A DNA stretch of 64,000 nucleotides, from assembly GCF_000313135.1 (NCBI RefSeq), contig NW_004457269.1, positions 218,915-282,914 on the forward strand. Reading direction: 5' to 3'. Shown piece after piece: positions 20,883-30,765 of this stretch (position 1 is the stretch's first letter; each line of letters starts with the position of its first letter). The position numbers and the translations under genes were made by a program. The stretch is from Acanthamoeba castellanii str. Neff (taxonomy: Eukaryota; Discosea; Longamoebia; Acanthamoebidae). The notes below the pieces were generated by a model. That model was not told where the DNA came from. It did not search any database and saw nothing but the letters and a program-made list of their open reading frames with translations.

Positions 20883-22419
20883 ATTAATGCTGGTCTGACA
20901 GGTGAGAAGCACGCCTGGGCCTTTGTGGCGACCTGCCGCAGCGCGCGCAGGCTTGTCTTGGGCCAGCGAGAAAGTGTCGATGGCACTGTCAGCCGACGGG
21001 TTCTGGCAGCCTATGCGACGGCCAACGGCGTAGCCCACCCCAGGCTCACAAGCGGAGCCGTCAATGGCCTCGTGCTTTACGCTTCCCTCCTGTGGGCGCG
21101 CACCATGCGCAATACTCCTCGCCCTATGGCTGCGTCATGCTTGTGGACCGTGGCTGCCTTGGCCGGGAGGCGGGCATGGCAATGCTACAAGCGCCACATG
21201 GCGCATCCCATCCCAAGAGCCACCCCATCATTTGGCGCTGGTGGGAGCCGACCTTCATACTGACCGACGGCAGAGTGGAAGGCGATGCGACCGCCGCCGC
21301 TGCAAACAACCACATCGGACCCCTGTGTCATGATGATGCTCATGGCTTCGTCGGTGCGAGAGGAGATCGACCCTACGGTGGAAACTTGCCTGGCGGAGGT
21401 TGCTCAAGACGTGGCGCGCTGGTACCTCTTCCCGCTCATCACGACGATGCCGACGGCGGGCCTTCAACTGCGGCAGCATCTGACTGGGTCGTGCGGCAAT
21501 GACGTCGACCAAAACGACTCGGAGTTGTACCATTTTGCGCGGACCGCGTGCTACGTTGCCGTCTTGGCGGGTGCTTGACCACGGCCCAGCGTCGCGCGAA
21601 ACAGGTGCCGAGGTACGAAGAACGCGTCCACGAGGACGGGAGGAAGAGGAGGCGCCTCGAGGCTACACGCCCATGGAGGGGACGGAAGCACGGAGACTTG
21701 TTGGCGCCAAGCCGCCCCGCCCCTACAAGGATGACTTCCTCGGTGCTGCCCACGAGTGGATTGACAGATACATGCGTCGGCTGGCCGGGTCGGACCAGCA
21801 CTCGGCCATGTCGCCCGTCAAGCGTCTGGCCTTTGGCGAGTGGGTGTTGTCCACCTACCTACCTGCATGTGACCAAGTCATGGAGGCCACCACCGACCTC
21901 TCGGCACTGAGTATATGCATGCTCGCCAAGGCTCGCGCGGCCAACGCCTACACAACGGCCGTCGCCGATTACCGCCACCGCGCACACGGCGGCTATCCTG
22001 GCGGAGGGGAAACGGCGGCACCGGACATGCACAGGGCAAAGCACCAATTTCGACATGCTGTCGCGAGCGCCACGCGCCGACCGTGCGCACTTTGGGCCTA
22101 CATGCTCCACACGGTGTGCACCTTGTACGACGTTGCCATACACGAGGACGCCGCCAACGGCCCTTCCCACTTACATTCCTTCTTGGCTGTCACCTACGAG
22201 ATGCTGACCGACGAAACCAGCCTCGCCCTGGCCGGGTCTGAACCCGGCGGGTGCCGCGGACAACGAAACCAAGCCGCCAACATGATCGACGAGTTGCTGC
22301 TGCTGGGCAAGGCCCAAGGCGACAAGGCCGGGCACGACAGCCTACACTCGGCTCTGGACAAGGTGGAAGACAATCTCGGCCTGGCGGACGCGGAATGCGA
22401 TGAAACAGAGTCGGACTGA
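20883..22419 (+). pseudogene. unknown gene, partly intact (open part 21673-22419)
   Basis: The 3' part is a clean frame from ATG 21673 to TGA 22419 (248 residues, helical, His/Ala-rich, e.g. AAHEWIDRYMRRLAGSDQHS, LWAYMLHTVCTLYDVAIHED; acidic C-terminus). Upstream, coding-like segments lie in other frames (TSGAVNGLVLYASLLWARTM at about 21050; WRWWEPTFILTDGRVEGDAT at about 21230; DVARWYLFPLITTMPTAGLQ at about 21420), so the full gene has at least three frame breaks. The decayed copy at 17.2-18.0 kb shows that both halves belonged to one unit. Function unknown. Either the 248-residue part is now its own gene or the whole is a pseudogene. Confidence 0.6.
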
Positions 22420-22490
22420 GTGGTGTATTGGGCGAGGGGGGAAGGAAGAAAAAAGACAGAGAGCTGGGCTTGGATACACGCCAGCACAAA

Positions 22491-23003
22491 CTACAGGCGC
22501 TGTGTGGTAGGGAGACCGAGGGTGGCTCTGCCGGGCTCATCGACGTCGGCGTGGTAGCACTTGAGTCCGACTAGACTCTTGTCGATGAACTTGAGCTCTG
22601 CGCGCACCGCGTCCAACGCCGAACCCAACACGCAGTGGATGAGGCGGTTGCGGTCGCGCATGGTCACGCCGGAAGGGCACGGCGGCAACACCGAGGTGGC
22701 GGCTAGGAAGGGAGCCTTGCTGTCGTCGCACCACCGCTGGAGTCGCGAGACGATGCTTTTGCAGGCGCGCGGACGACGATAGACGTGCTGCCAGCGCGCC
22801 GTGCCGGGCATGGTGATGGTCTTGGGGTCGACGCCGCTGGCTTCGGCTTCCGCGACGGCCTTCATGTCGTCCAACCAGCGGGCGACGTAGGACACGCGAT
22901 AGTCGGCCATGGCGATGCTGTGGCTCTCGCTGTCCAAACCGGGCATGTGATGTGTTTCAGGCCAACGACGAGCGATCTCGTCAATGTCCCAGCCCTCGGC
23001 CAA
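22491..23003 (-). CDS. hypothetical protein
   Basis: An intact frame of about 170 codons ending at 22491. It is helical with conserved-looking Trp and Cys (YVARWLDDMKAVAEAEASGV, ACKSIVSRLQRWCDDSK, GLKCYHADVD). No ATG lies near the left limit used here (the frame stays open to about 23040), so the start is uncertain: either an internal ATG (PETHHMPGLD) or an upstream exon. No family recognised. It lies between two genes that have decayed copies at 17-19 kb but is itself missing from that copy. Confidence 0.55.
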   Translation of the reverse strand: MAEGWDIDEIARRWPETHHMPGLDSESHSIAMADYRVSYVARWLDDMKAVAEAEASGVDPKTITMPGTARWQHVYRRPRACKSIVSRLQRWCDDSKAPFLAATSVLPPCPSGVTMRDRNRLIHCVLGSALDAVRAELKFIDKSLVGLKCYHADVDEPGRATLGLPTTQRL

Positions 23004-23167
23004 TTGTGCTAGCGTCTCCTCGTAGGCACTCCTCTCACATCTTTGTCTATGGCTCTTTCAAGAGCGCGCAAGGAACAGAGACTCTTTCTGGTCTTTCTTT
23101 CTGCTAGATGGGGGGACGGCAAGGGACTGCATTTCAAGGGTCATGCATACGGAGAACAGGGTTTTGC

Positions 23168-24271
23168 CTACTCGTCGATGTGTTCCTGCAAGACGATCGC
23201 CGTCAGTCGAGCGGCCATCCTTTCGATGTCGGCTTCGTCTTCGGCGGTCACCGGCACGCCGTTGGTAAAGGCCGTAAAGTAGAGCAGCCCCCGCTGGTGG
23301 CTGGTGGTGGCAGCGGGGTCTTGCATCGCGACCGACCACGCCTGGAAGACGTCGACAGGGATGGATGTCCTGAGCGGCCCATTGAAGGGCTCCACATGGT
23401 ACTTGTCGAGCACGGCGCCAGCGAGGGCCGCTTCAGCGCCGGCGGCACACAGGAAGGCGGGACTGGCCACAGCCAGGTCTTCTGCGTCCGGCACTCCGAG
23501 GACGCGCAGAGCGTGCACCAGGCGGGCCGTGCGCTCGGCCGTCAGGGGCTTGTTCTTGGCACACTCTTCCTGCCAGGTGCGGGCGGCGTCCAGCACGGGT
23601 CGACCGTGCTTCTTTTGACGCTGCCTCTTGTCGGCCCTACTGGGCTTGGCAAAGATGGGCTGCGCGGTGTTGGCCAGCACATAGGCCCACAGTTGGGCCA
23701 GCGCATCGGTCAGGTCGCAGGCCGACACGGTGGCCGTCCTCAGTCGGCGGTCGCGCCACGCCTCTGGCATGTAGAGCATGTCGGCCAACCATGCCACCGC
23801 CGTCGGCACGTCGTTCCAGTTGACAGGCAACATCATGGCTTCGATGTCCTGCACGCCGGGGCCATCAAAGGCCTTCTTCTTCCTCCTTTTGTTGTTGTTG
23901 TTCTTTGCCTTCTTCGCCTTGCTTGTGCCAGCCATGTCCGCGTGTGGCCACTGAGAGAGACCTGCGAGAAAGTCGCTGAGCACCCTGCCGTAGGGCGCAA
24001 GATCACGAGGCACCTTGGCTTCGTTGCGCTGGATGGGCCTGTAGCAGAGGCCACCGTCCTTCTTGGCAGCCGGATTGTACTCGATCCTCACGCCGTGGAC
24101 AAACTGCACGGGAGCACCGGCACTGCCATCGCCGAGGTAGAACAGCGCCACCTCAGAGTAGGTGTTGCCGTCGGTCTCGAGGATCTGAAAGTAGTGATCC
24201 TGGCAGTCGTTCTCTTGCCACTCGTGTTGCTGCTGCTGATCGAATTGGTCATCGAGGGAGAATGGGTCCAT
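23168..24271 (-). CDS. hypothetical protein, intact member of a duplicated pair
   Basis: 367 residues from ATG 24271. Order: Gln/Asp-rich N-terminus (FDQQQQHEWQEND), a compact beta-rich region to about residue 110, a Lys/Asn nuclear-localisation-like run (KAKKAKNNNNKRRKKK, about 118-133), then a helical domain with LYMPEAWRDRR and FLCAAGAEAALAGAVLDKYH. Function unknown; the basic run suggests nuclear or DNA-binding use (inference). A truncated, nonsense-mutated copy lies at 18680-19156. Codon use is like its neighbours. Confidence 0.75.
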   Translation of the reverse strand: MDPFSLDDQFDQQQQHEWQENDCQDHYFQILETDGNTYSEVALFYLGDGSAGAPVQFVHGVRIEYNPAAKKDGGLCYRPIQRNEAKVPRDLAPYGRVLSDFLAGLSQWPHADMAGTSKAKKAKNNNNKRRKKKAFDGPGVQDIEAMMLPVNWNDVPTAVAWLADMLYMPEAWRDRRLRTATVSACDLTDALAQLWAYVLANTAQPIFAKPSRADKRQRQKKHGRPVLDAARTWQEECAKNKPLTAERTARLVHALRVLGVPDAEDLAVASPAFLCAAGAEAALAGAVLDKYHVEPFNGPLRTSIPVDVFQAWSVAMQDPAATTSHQRGLLYFTAFTNGVPVTAEDEADIERMAARLTAIVLQEHIDE

Positions 24272-24576
24272 CGGGGCACGAACGCGGGAGGTGATGTCAA
24301 GACGCTTTGTCGTTACAGTCCAGATGCTCCGGTCAGGTCAGTCGAGAAAGGGTGAGGCACACCACACAAAAGGGGATGCCCAAGGGTGCAGGTGTGTACG
24401 GAATTGTGGCCTCACCGAGGCCACTGTGCCGGATCATCGCAGAAGCAGGACTGGGTGCCTGATGCGGCTATGGTGTGGCTGCCTGGCCGGCAGGGGGGTT
24501 CGACGCACCATGCCATGTCTTTGCGCTCCAAAACAAAATAACCCTAAGTACCTCATACTGCCAACATCTCTCGGCC

Positions 24577-25710
24577 ATGCAATCGCCTCTAGTCAAGATC
24601 CGCAGAGTATGCGACACGCTGGACTGCCATGCGTCTACCAGTTGCGCGCACGGCGATGTCTTCTCGTACATCGCCACCGATGTGCTTTGCGAAATCCTCT
24701 CCTACCTCGCGGCACGAGACGTCCTGAGGCTGTCGCTGACGTGCAGAGCCCTGCGATATGCCGCCGTCATTCGGCCCTTGGGCTGCTTCTCCTGCAGCAT
24801 CGAGCAGATCAAGGACCTAGTGGCAACCTGCCGTGGCCAGCGACAGACCACCACTACCAACGCTCTTGCGGCCCACTTTGCGTGCGCTTCGTCCTTGGCC
24901 GCGGCATTCAACCCCTACGTGCCTGGCGGCGACAACGCACACAACCTCTTCGCGGCTGATAGTCTTTGCCTCCTCACCGACACTCTGCCTCTGTCGAGCC
25001 GCGCCCTCTCCAAGTTTTGCGCAGCGGCTGCTCACCCACTACCACCGCCACTGCAACCACCGGTGGCCACAACGGGCACGATCATCATCGCCTCGGGCAT
25101 GCAGTCCCACCACAAGACGAGGTCGCTGTTGGCTTGCTCGCAAGAGCACATCGCTGCTTTGGAGGGCGAGCGACCCAGGTTCAACATCGACCTTCTCGTC
25201 GACGTCAACCCTTCGGCGGCTTCAGAGAAGGTCCTCGCGTCTCGAAGAGCATGGGTCTACCAGAGTGAAGCCCGAGACCTCAAGAAGATGCTGACCAAGA
25301 ACCGACCACGGGACAATCTTCTCATCGACGGCAGCGCCAAAAACCGCAACTTTCACTTTGACGGGCCGACCTTGGCCGGCCTTGGCGCATTGGACGCCGG
25401 TCTCTCCAGCCTTTGTCTCTTTGTGAGCGCGTCGAGTCGAGGTGCTTTGGACGAAACGGCATCGACAACGGCAAGTGCGGAGACCACCAAGCCACTGATC
25501 ACGGCACTGGCTCTTTCGGCCCTCCAGGTAGCGCTCTTGCAACGCACGACGTTGGTCTTGGTGTCAGTGCACTGGTATGAACAGGGCCTGAAACTGGCTC
25601 ACATTATCCGCCAAGACCCGCGTGCCGCGACGCTCAAGATTGCCATGTGCCAGTGCGACGCCTCATCAGCGATGAACCGGAACGTGGACCTCGATGGTGT
25701 GTTAGCATGA
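24577..25710 (+). CDS. F-box protein with unknown C-terminal domain
   Basis: 377 residues from ATG 24577. Residues about 30-70 form an F-box (DVLCEILSYLAARDVLRLSLTCRALR), which in eukaryotes binds Skp1 and places a substrate on an SCF ubiquitin ligase. The rest has a beta-strand/turn/helix TIIIASGMQSHHKTRSLLAC (about 170-190) in which HHKTRS replaces a Walker A GKS/T, then RFNIDLLVDV and NLLIDGS. This suggests a degenerate nucleotide-binding fold, as in the proteins at 28.8 and 36.7 kb (inference). F-box proteins are abundant in amoeba giant viruses, so viral origin is possible. A rearranged remnant lies at 19.6-20.2 kb. Confidence 0.75.
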   Translation: MQSPLVKIRRVCDTLDCHASTSCAHGDVFSYIATDVLCEILSYLAARDVLRLSLTCRALRYAAVIRPLGCFSCSIEQIKDLVATCRGQRQTTTTNALAAHFACASSLAAAFNPYVPGGDNAHNLFAADSLCLLTDTLPLSSRALSKFCAAAAHPLPPPLQPPVATTGTIIIASGMQSHHKTRSLLACSQEHIAALEGERPRFNIDLLVDVNPSAASEKVLASRRAWVYQSEARDLKKMLTKNRPRDNLLIDGSAKNRNFHFDGPTLAGLGALDAGLSSLCLFVSASSRGALDETASTTASAETTKPLITALALSALQVALLQRTTLVLVSVHWYEQGLKLAHIIRQDPRAATLKIAMCQCDASSAMNRNVDLDGVLA

Positions 25711-25950
25711 TGATGGCGACGGCGGACGGCGTCACCGGACGTGAGGAGAGACGAGACCCAGGAGTGCCTTTGTGCCTTATTTTTCCTCCCTTTTCGTCGT
25801 GTCGCAACCTGGGTGTACCTACGGAAAGTCATCGGAGTTTGCTGGCTGTTGGCAAAGCACACATAGTTCGCCTCCCCAAGCAAACCGTCCCTTTGACCCT
25901 TCCTTCCTCCCCTTTGAACACCCATCTCTGTTTGGAGCCAGCCCCCCCAA

Positions 25951-26673
25951 ATGGATTCCTACGCCCAGCGGTACCAGATTAGCGGCCCGCCCGCTGCCAT
26001 CCAATACCTCAAGACCTACCACTTCTATCCCAAGGGTAACACGTGGCGGAGTACGGGCCTCTACGACGACCCTCTAGCCGACCCACTCGCCAACCAGGAT
26101 GGAGTGGTGCACATGAGCGACCCTAACCACATCGCCTTCTCGGCTTTCGTGCCCGCCGAGAGCGTCGAAGAGGACGCGGCGCAGATGGCCCGGCACCTGC
26201 CGGCCAACACCACGCTTACCGTGCTCGGGTTCGACGCGGACAACTACGACGATCCGGGCCAGAGTTTGACGCTGGAGGGCTCCACTGGCATCTTGCTGGC
26301 CCGCGACAACCAATTCCCAGCGCCCATCATCGCCAAGACCTACTTCCCCCAACTCTTTGAGGAACTGTCGCTCCAGGTGCGCGAGAGGAACGCTATCAAG
26401 CACGCCAACGAGATGGCCGGCAACCTGGCCCGCGACGGCCTCATCCCCCGAATCGACTCCATATCGGACGACGGATTCGATTGGTTCGTCGAACCAGCAC
26501 CCTCCATCAAGAGCAAGGCGCAGCAGATCAAGGCCTATACGCGCATCGCGCGACTGCGCGAGTATGATCCCGACTCGTACCGAGTGCTGGGCGAGAGAGC
26601 CAAGTTGGCGCTGGACACCGCTTTAGCCGCTGCTGCTCTTGCGCCGAGGCAACCTCGATACTATGTCTCCTAG
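25951..26673 (+). CDS. hypothetical protein
   Basis: 240 residues from ATG 25951, intact, no introns. Starts MDSYAQRYQISGPPAAIQYL; mixed alpha/beta with an acidic middle (DADNYDDPGQSLTLEGS) and a helical C-terminus (KAQQIKAYTRIARLREYDPD) ending in an Ala run. The alternation of short hydrophobic strands would suit a small soluble structural protein. No family recognised and no copy in the decayed block. Spacing to the next gene is 135 bases. Confidence 0.7.
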   Translation: MDSYAQRYQISGPPAAIQYLKTYHFYPKGNTWRSTGLYDDPLADPLANQDGVVHMSDPNHIAFSAFVPAESVEEDAAQMARHLPANTTLTVLGFDADNYDDPGQSLTLEGSTGILLARDNQFPAPIIAKTYFPQLFEELSLQVRERNAIKHANEMAGNLARDGLIPRIDSISDDGFDWFVEPAPSIKSKAQQIKAYTRIARLREYDPDSYRVLGERAKLALDTALAAAALAPRQPRYYVS

Positions 26674-26808
26674 GCTTCTTGGTTGGGCGTTTCCTTCTCT
26701 CTCTCTCCCGGTATTGGCGATCCTCCTCCCTTAATGCCTCTTTGGATGCCTTCCAGTCAATAGAGACAAAGTCCTTTGCCACCTCGTATGCAGTCCAACT
26801 CCGCCGAC

Positions 26809-27645
26809 ATGTTCAAGTTCGTCGCCGCGCTCGCGCTGATCCTGGCCTTGGCCGGCACCGCGGCGGCCGCCATGCCCCCGAGCAACCTGACCTGCCCGCC
26901 GCCCACCTCCTACCCCAAGGGCATGCTCGACAACCTGTGGTCGGCCACGGCGGGCTATTACGGCTCCACCAACGTGACCGGCTACGTGCTAGTCAACACC
27001 GGCCGGTACAACTTTGTCCAGGCCAGCAACTTCACCGGCATCTTCGTGCAGTATTACTCGCGAGCCCTCGGCACCTACGTGGCCGAGTATTACATCGACC
27101 TCGGCGCCGGCACCGCCGTCATGGTGCTCAACATCACCTTCACCCTGCTGGCGCACGAGAAGAACGTCAACTACAACGAGTTCTGCCTCAACTACAACCC
27201 GGCGTCGGCCGTGACCGAGTACCAGCAGGGCAGCCAGATGTCCGACCGCTTCTTCTACGGCACCTACTACGAGAAGTATTCGGCCCGCAACCCCAACAAC
27301 TACGGCACCATCACGCGCTCCGAGTTCTTCAACTTTGACGCCACGGAGCGCTTCTCCTCGAACTGCCTCACGACTTTTGCCGGCCACGTCGTCACTGGCA
27401 TGAGTTGCTTTGAGTACGTCAAGGTGTCCAACATCCCCTCGATCAAGTCGGCGCCGGGTCCCCATGGCGCCTTTGGCTCGCTCGAGGACAAGCAGGACAC
27501 GCACGCCTTCCTCAAGAACTACCGCGAGGTGCGCCACATCAGCGAGTTCAAGGAGACCTTTGATGCCGGCAAGTTCAGGCTGCCCATTAGCATGTTGTAT
27601 GACGTGTCGCTCAAGCCCTACGTCAACGTCGCCGTTGTGGCCTAA
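26809..27645 (+). CDS. secreted protein, unknown family
   Basis: 278 residues from ATG 26809 (an ATG at 26791 adds six residues). It begins with a classic signal peptide, MFKFVAALALILALAGTAAAA, cleaved before MPPSN by pattern. The mature part is rich in Tyr, Asn and aromatic beta-type segments (NFTGIFVQYYSRALGTYVAE) with several N-x-S/T sites and four spaced cysteines. The C-terminus carries NYREVRHISEFKETFDAGKF, found again in a 3' fragment at 19.3 kb, so the gene was duplicated. Likely extracellular or virion-surface; no enzyme signature. Confidence 0.75.
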   Translation: MFKFVAALALILALAGTAAAAMPPSNLTCPPPTSYPKGMLDNLWSATAGYYGSTNVTGYVLVNTGRYNFVQASNFTGIFVQYYSRALGTYVAEYYIDLGAGTAVMVLNITFTLLAHEKNVNYNEFCLNYNPASAVTEYQQGSQMSDRFFYGTYYEKYSARNPNNYGTITRSEFFNFDATERFSSNCLTTFAGHVVTGMSCFEYVKVSNIPSIKSAPGPHGAFGSLEDKQDTHAFLKNYREVRHISEFKETFDAGKFRLPISMLYDVSLKPYVNVAVVA

Positions 27646-27825
27646 GCCGATCAACCGGAGGGGGGGCGAGAACAGATGGCGCGCGGGGTGTGTGGGTGTG
27701 GTTAGAGGAGGGGGCAAAGTAATAAGAGGCAATTGATCATTTCAAGAAACAAACCCAACCTTCGTGCCCCGCCGAGTGCTTGTGGTTGTTTGGTCGATCG
27801 TACTGAGAGTAAGAGGAGGGTGCAT

Positions 27826-28497
27826 TCATGTCCAAGACAAGAGTGAGCGAGTCCGTCGTATGGACGCGAGGTGGGAAGGGAAGGTGAGGAGGACGTCTTG
27901 CAGCCACGGCTTCTCGCGGTGGCCTTCCGAAAGAGAGGCGTCGTAGCGGCACAGCACCTCAGCGGTGAAGGACGAGAGGAAGTCCAGGTTCTGCGCGTCG
28001 CCGTTGAGCATGTGGTCGCACGCGAACCGCACGAGATGCTTGATGTTGCACAACTCGAGAGCCAAAACCAGATGGTCGATGGGCTCCTCGTCGGTGCCGC
28101 CCTTGGTCCGCCGAGAGCGCACCTTCAGCCATGTGTCCTTGGTTTCCACGACGGCCATCCAAAGGCCGTTGCCTGGCTCGCTCATCCAACTTGGCGCCTT
28201 GTTGAGCGGTCGGACACAAAGCGCCAGGAGTTGTACCGCCAGGGACCGCTGGCTCTCGCTCCCCTCGCGGCGGTCGACGCTGAGGCGCCGAAGGAGGTCG
28301 CGGCTTCCGGCGAGCAGGCGCTGCCAGTTGTGGGCTGCTTCGAAGAACGTGTCGTGGGAGAGGTGGGTCACCTGGCGCATCCATTCGATCAACGAGGGGT
28401 CGATGGACGCCGGCGTGTCATGCGGAACGCGAGCGACAAACTCGGGGTTGGCCAGACGCTGGACGAGGCGGACCAGAGTGCAGGTGTGGGAGTCCAC
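27826..28497 (-). CDS. hypothetical helical protein
   Basis: About 223 codons on the minus strand ending at 27826; the left limit is a GTG, so the real start is uncertain (an upstream exon or a later ATG such as IEWMRQV). Helical, with HNWQRLLAGSRDLLRRLSVD and a C-terminal LQDVLLTFPSHLASI. A truncated relative lies at 20.5-20.8 kb. Function unknown. It is convergent with the secreted-protein gene at 26.8 kb. Confidence 0.55.
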   Translation of the reverse strand: MDSHTCTLVRLVQRLANPEFVARVPHDTPASIDPSLIEWMRQVTHLSHDTFFEAAHNWQRLLAGSRDLLRRLSVDRREGSESQRSLAVQLLALCVRPLNKAPSWMSEPGNGLWMAVVETKDTWLKVRSRRTKGGTDEEPIDHLVLALELCNIKHLVRFACDHMLNGDAQNLDFLSSFTAEVLCRYDASLSEGHREKPWLQDVLLTFPSHLASIRRTRSLLSWT

Positions 28498-28774
28498 AGA
28501 GTTCCGACGAGGGGAAATGCATTTGGTAGTTTCCGCAAGTCATGGGCAGCAACGGGGCAGTTGCCCCGCGAAAGGCTTGGTAGAGCGCACAATGGACGTG
28601 TGAATGCCAACTTTGTCTTCGGCGGCGTTCCACAGTAAACACGTAGGGTTGACACAAAAATGGACAAGGCTTCCTGCACGAGGGCATATGCGTGGATGGA
28701 CACAGGAGGGCTCGGCGGCTACAAAACAACAAGGCCAACTCCCTTCTGCCTCACTCCCTATCAACGACCGCAAG

Positions 28775-29800
28775 ATGAACCCCGTTCACCCTCCATCGAC
28801 TACTGCCAACCTTGGGGTTTGCGTCGGTTGCCCCTCGGACACCAGCGGCGGCAACAGAGAAGAGGACTTGGTGGCACGCCTTCGTAAGTTCACTACTACT
28901 TCGACCGAACACGCGTCCCCAGACGTTCCGCCGGTGTCAAAGAGCCCAAGTGGTAACTTAGCCAAGGTGGACCGGCATGCTATCGAAGCCAAGTCGTCGG
29001 AGATTGCAGAAACTGTGCGCCAAATGGTGTGCCGTTTCATGACAGATCAGTCCCTCGTTGGCTGCGCCGCAACTGCCCCCGTCCTCGCGTGCTCTATCGA
29101 AACCACCGCTGTGGAGCCCGAGGAGGTCGCAGTTGCGAAGCCCGCCGTCGTGGCCGCGCGGTGGTCGCCGCAGGTCGCCATCCTACCGGCCGTCAGTTTG
29201 ATACTGGGCGAGGCCCGCCACCTCCTGCTGGGCCATCTCATCCGGGCGGCCAAGCCAGTGGCACAGTGGACAGAGGCTTTCGTGCTCTTCTCGAGAAGCA
29301 GTGGGATCTCCGAACGCGCTGTGCCCTACCACACGGTCCAGGACCACGTGGACGGCTATGCCATCTTGGCCTGGGACAACAGCGCAGCCGAACAGCCGAC
29401 CGTGAAGATGCTGCTCGGCTACCTGTCCGTCATGGACACCGAGAGCAAGCCCGCGCCAGCGCGCCGCCGCCTTCTTATCATCGAGATCGACACCTGGGGG
29501 CCTTGCATGATGACCAAGGGCCTGGCGTACCTGCTTAAGAACAGTAAGAGGATGAACCTTGATGTCTACCTCTTGCTGGGCGAGGACCTGGTGGAGATGC
29601 CGATCGAATTATACGACCGCCTTTACCTGCCCAAGCGCAGCCAATCCCCCCTCGGTGCCTATGGATGGCCCGTGAGCGCCGACATACTTGGCGACCTCTT
29701 GGACAGCGACCTGGTTTTGAACCACGGATATGTGCTCCTCGACAGGAACAATTCCAAGCCTTGCATCCTCAACCCGTGGCGTGCATCCACGCCTTTGTAA
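28775..29800 (+). CDS. A32-like ATPase-fold protein lacking Walker A (candidate)
   Basis: 341 residues from ATG 28775. The N-terminal 110 residues are Ser/Thr/Val-rich and variable. Then a strand-turn-helix AILPAVSLILGEARHLLLGH sits where a P-loop would, without Lys; Walker-B-like RRRLLIIEID (about 232-241) follows, then KRMNLDVYLLLGEDLVEMPI, which has the shape of the sensor region after Walker B in poxvirus A32/FtsK-type packaging ATPases (N-x-D/I...Q/E...P). The protein at 36745-37563 and the fragments at 53.7-54.4 kb share this layout. Catalysis is unlikely without the Lys. Family placement is inference. Confidence 0.6.
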   Translation: MNPVHPPSTTANLGVCVGCPSDTSGGNREEDLVARLRKFTTTSTEHASPDVPPVSKSPSGNLAKVDRHAIEAKSSEIAETVRQMVCRFMTDQSLVGCAATAPVLACSIETTAVEPEEVAVAKPAVVAARWSPQVAILPAVSLILGEARHLLLGHLIRAAKPVAQWTEAFVLFSRSSGISERAVPYHTVQDHVDGYAILAWDNSAAEQPTVKMLLGYLSVMDTESKPAPARRRLLIIEIDTWGPCMMTKGLAYLLKNSKRMNLDVYLLLGEDLVEMPIELYDRLYLPKRSQSPLGAYGWPVSADILGDLLDSDLVLNHGYVLLDRNNSKPCILNPWRASTPL

Positions 29801-30162
29801 CGTCTCGCGCTTCCCCTTCATGAGAACATGATATCCAAGTTTTCATCGCTTCTCTCGCCCTTTTCGTCGTCTCTTTCTTGGGCGCCGCCCCACCACGATC
29901 CAGCACATGGACGCCATCAGACTTACTATTGGAAGTCGCCCGCACCTCCCTTCATGCGGCACATTTGGAGTAACTCTCTCTCTCTCCGTGAAAGTCTAAC
30001 CCCAGCAAGACATGTACATTACTCGGTCGTCGCCACCACTCGCTTTCGAAATACAAAACTGGTGCGCAAAGCCATCAATCGATGCCCGGAACATCCGCAG
30101 TGGTCATAAAGGCGGCTGTGTTCCGGCATAGATCGTTCTCCCAGTTTAGGCCTAGCGCAACT
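29801..30162. other. intergenic, nothing recognised
   Basis: About 360 bases with short uninformative frames and a CTCTCTCTCT run near 29974. No gene or RNA recognised. Confidence 0.35.
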
Positions 30163-30408
30163 TCACAACAACCGGCCGTCCTCGGGTAAAGGCCGGCGGC
30201 GGTCAGCGCGAGCCATATGTTGCAAGCATGTTACGAGCAAGGCTCTTTCGCGTTCAAGCCTGGCGAACGGGACGACATCGGTGGAGTTGACGGGCCGAGA
30301 CATGGTCGCCGTTTGTGACACACGCACAAGGGGGATTGGGAGTACAATAGCGCACAGGGCCAGGGCAGACCGAAGAGCAACCACGGTTGGCGGTTTCCTT
30401 GTGTACAT
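30163..30408 (-). CDS. small protein with hydrophobic N-terminus
   Basis: 81 residues from an ATG at 30408 on the minus strand. Residues about 9-27 are hydrophobic (VVALRSALALCAIVLPIPLV), possibly a signal peptide or anchor; the rest is polar (ARLERERALLVTCLQHMARA). Codon use is coding-like. No family recognised; could be spurious. Confidence 0.35.
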   Translation of the reverse strand: MYTRKPPTVVALRSALALCAIVLPIPLVRVSQTATMSRPVNSTDVVPFARLERERALLVTCLQHMARADRRRPLPEDGRLL

Positions 30409-30765
30409 TCCGCAACAGGTTTGTGTGTAGCCACCTCTCTTTGGACCTTCAGAGCAAAGTCTGCAAGGCTAGATGAACGGAAACGTGCTCAGCGGCAAGC
30501 AAGGCCACATACCGCTGTTTCTTCGTTGTTGGTCTCTCATTCATTGCCATTGCTGTCGCCACTCTCGGATATCGAGGCCTGCAGCGGCGACAAGGCTATC
30601 CAGGGGAAGTTGAGCACGCGAGTCCAAGGGTCGCAAGGCCCAACTGGTCTGTTGCTGTGTTGGTGATAAAAATTGAAGAACCCTAACCTAAACCGACAGA
30701 TTCGTCTCACAGAAACATACCGGAGAACAAGACACTACACATCGTCCCCAAGTACACCATCCACC

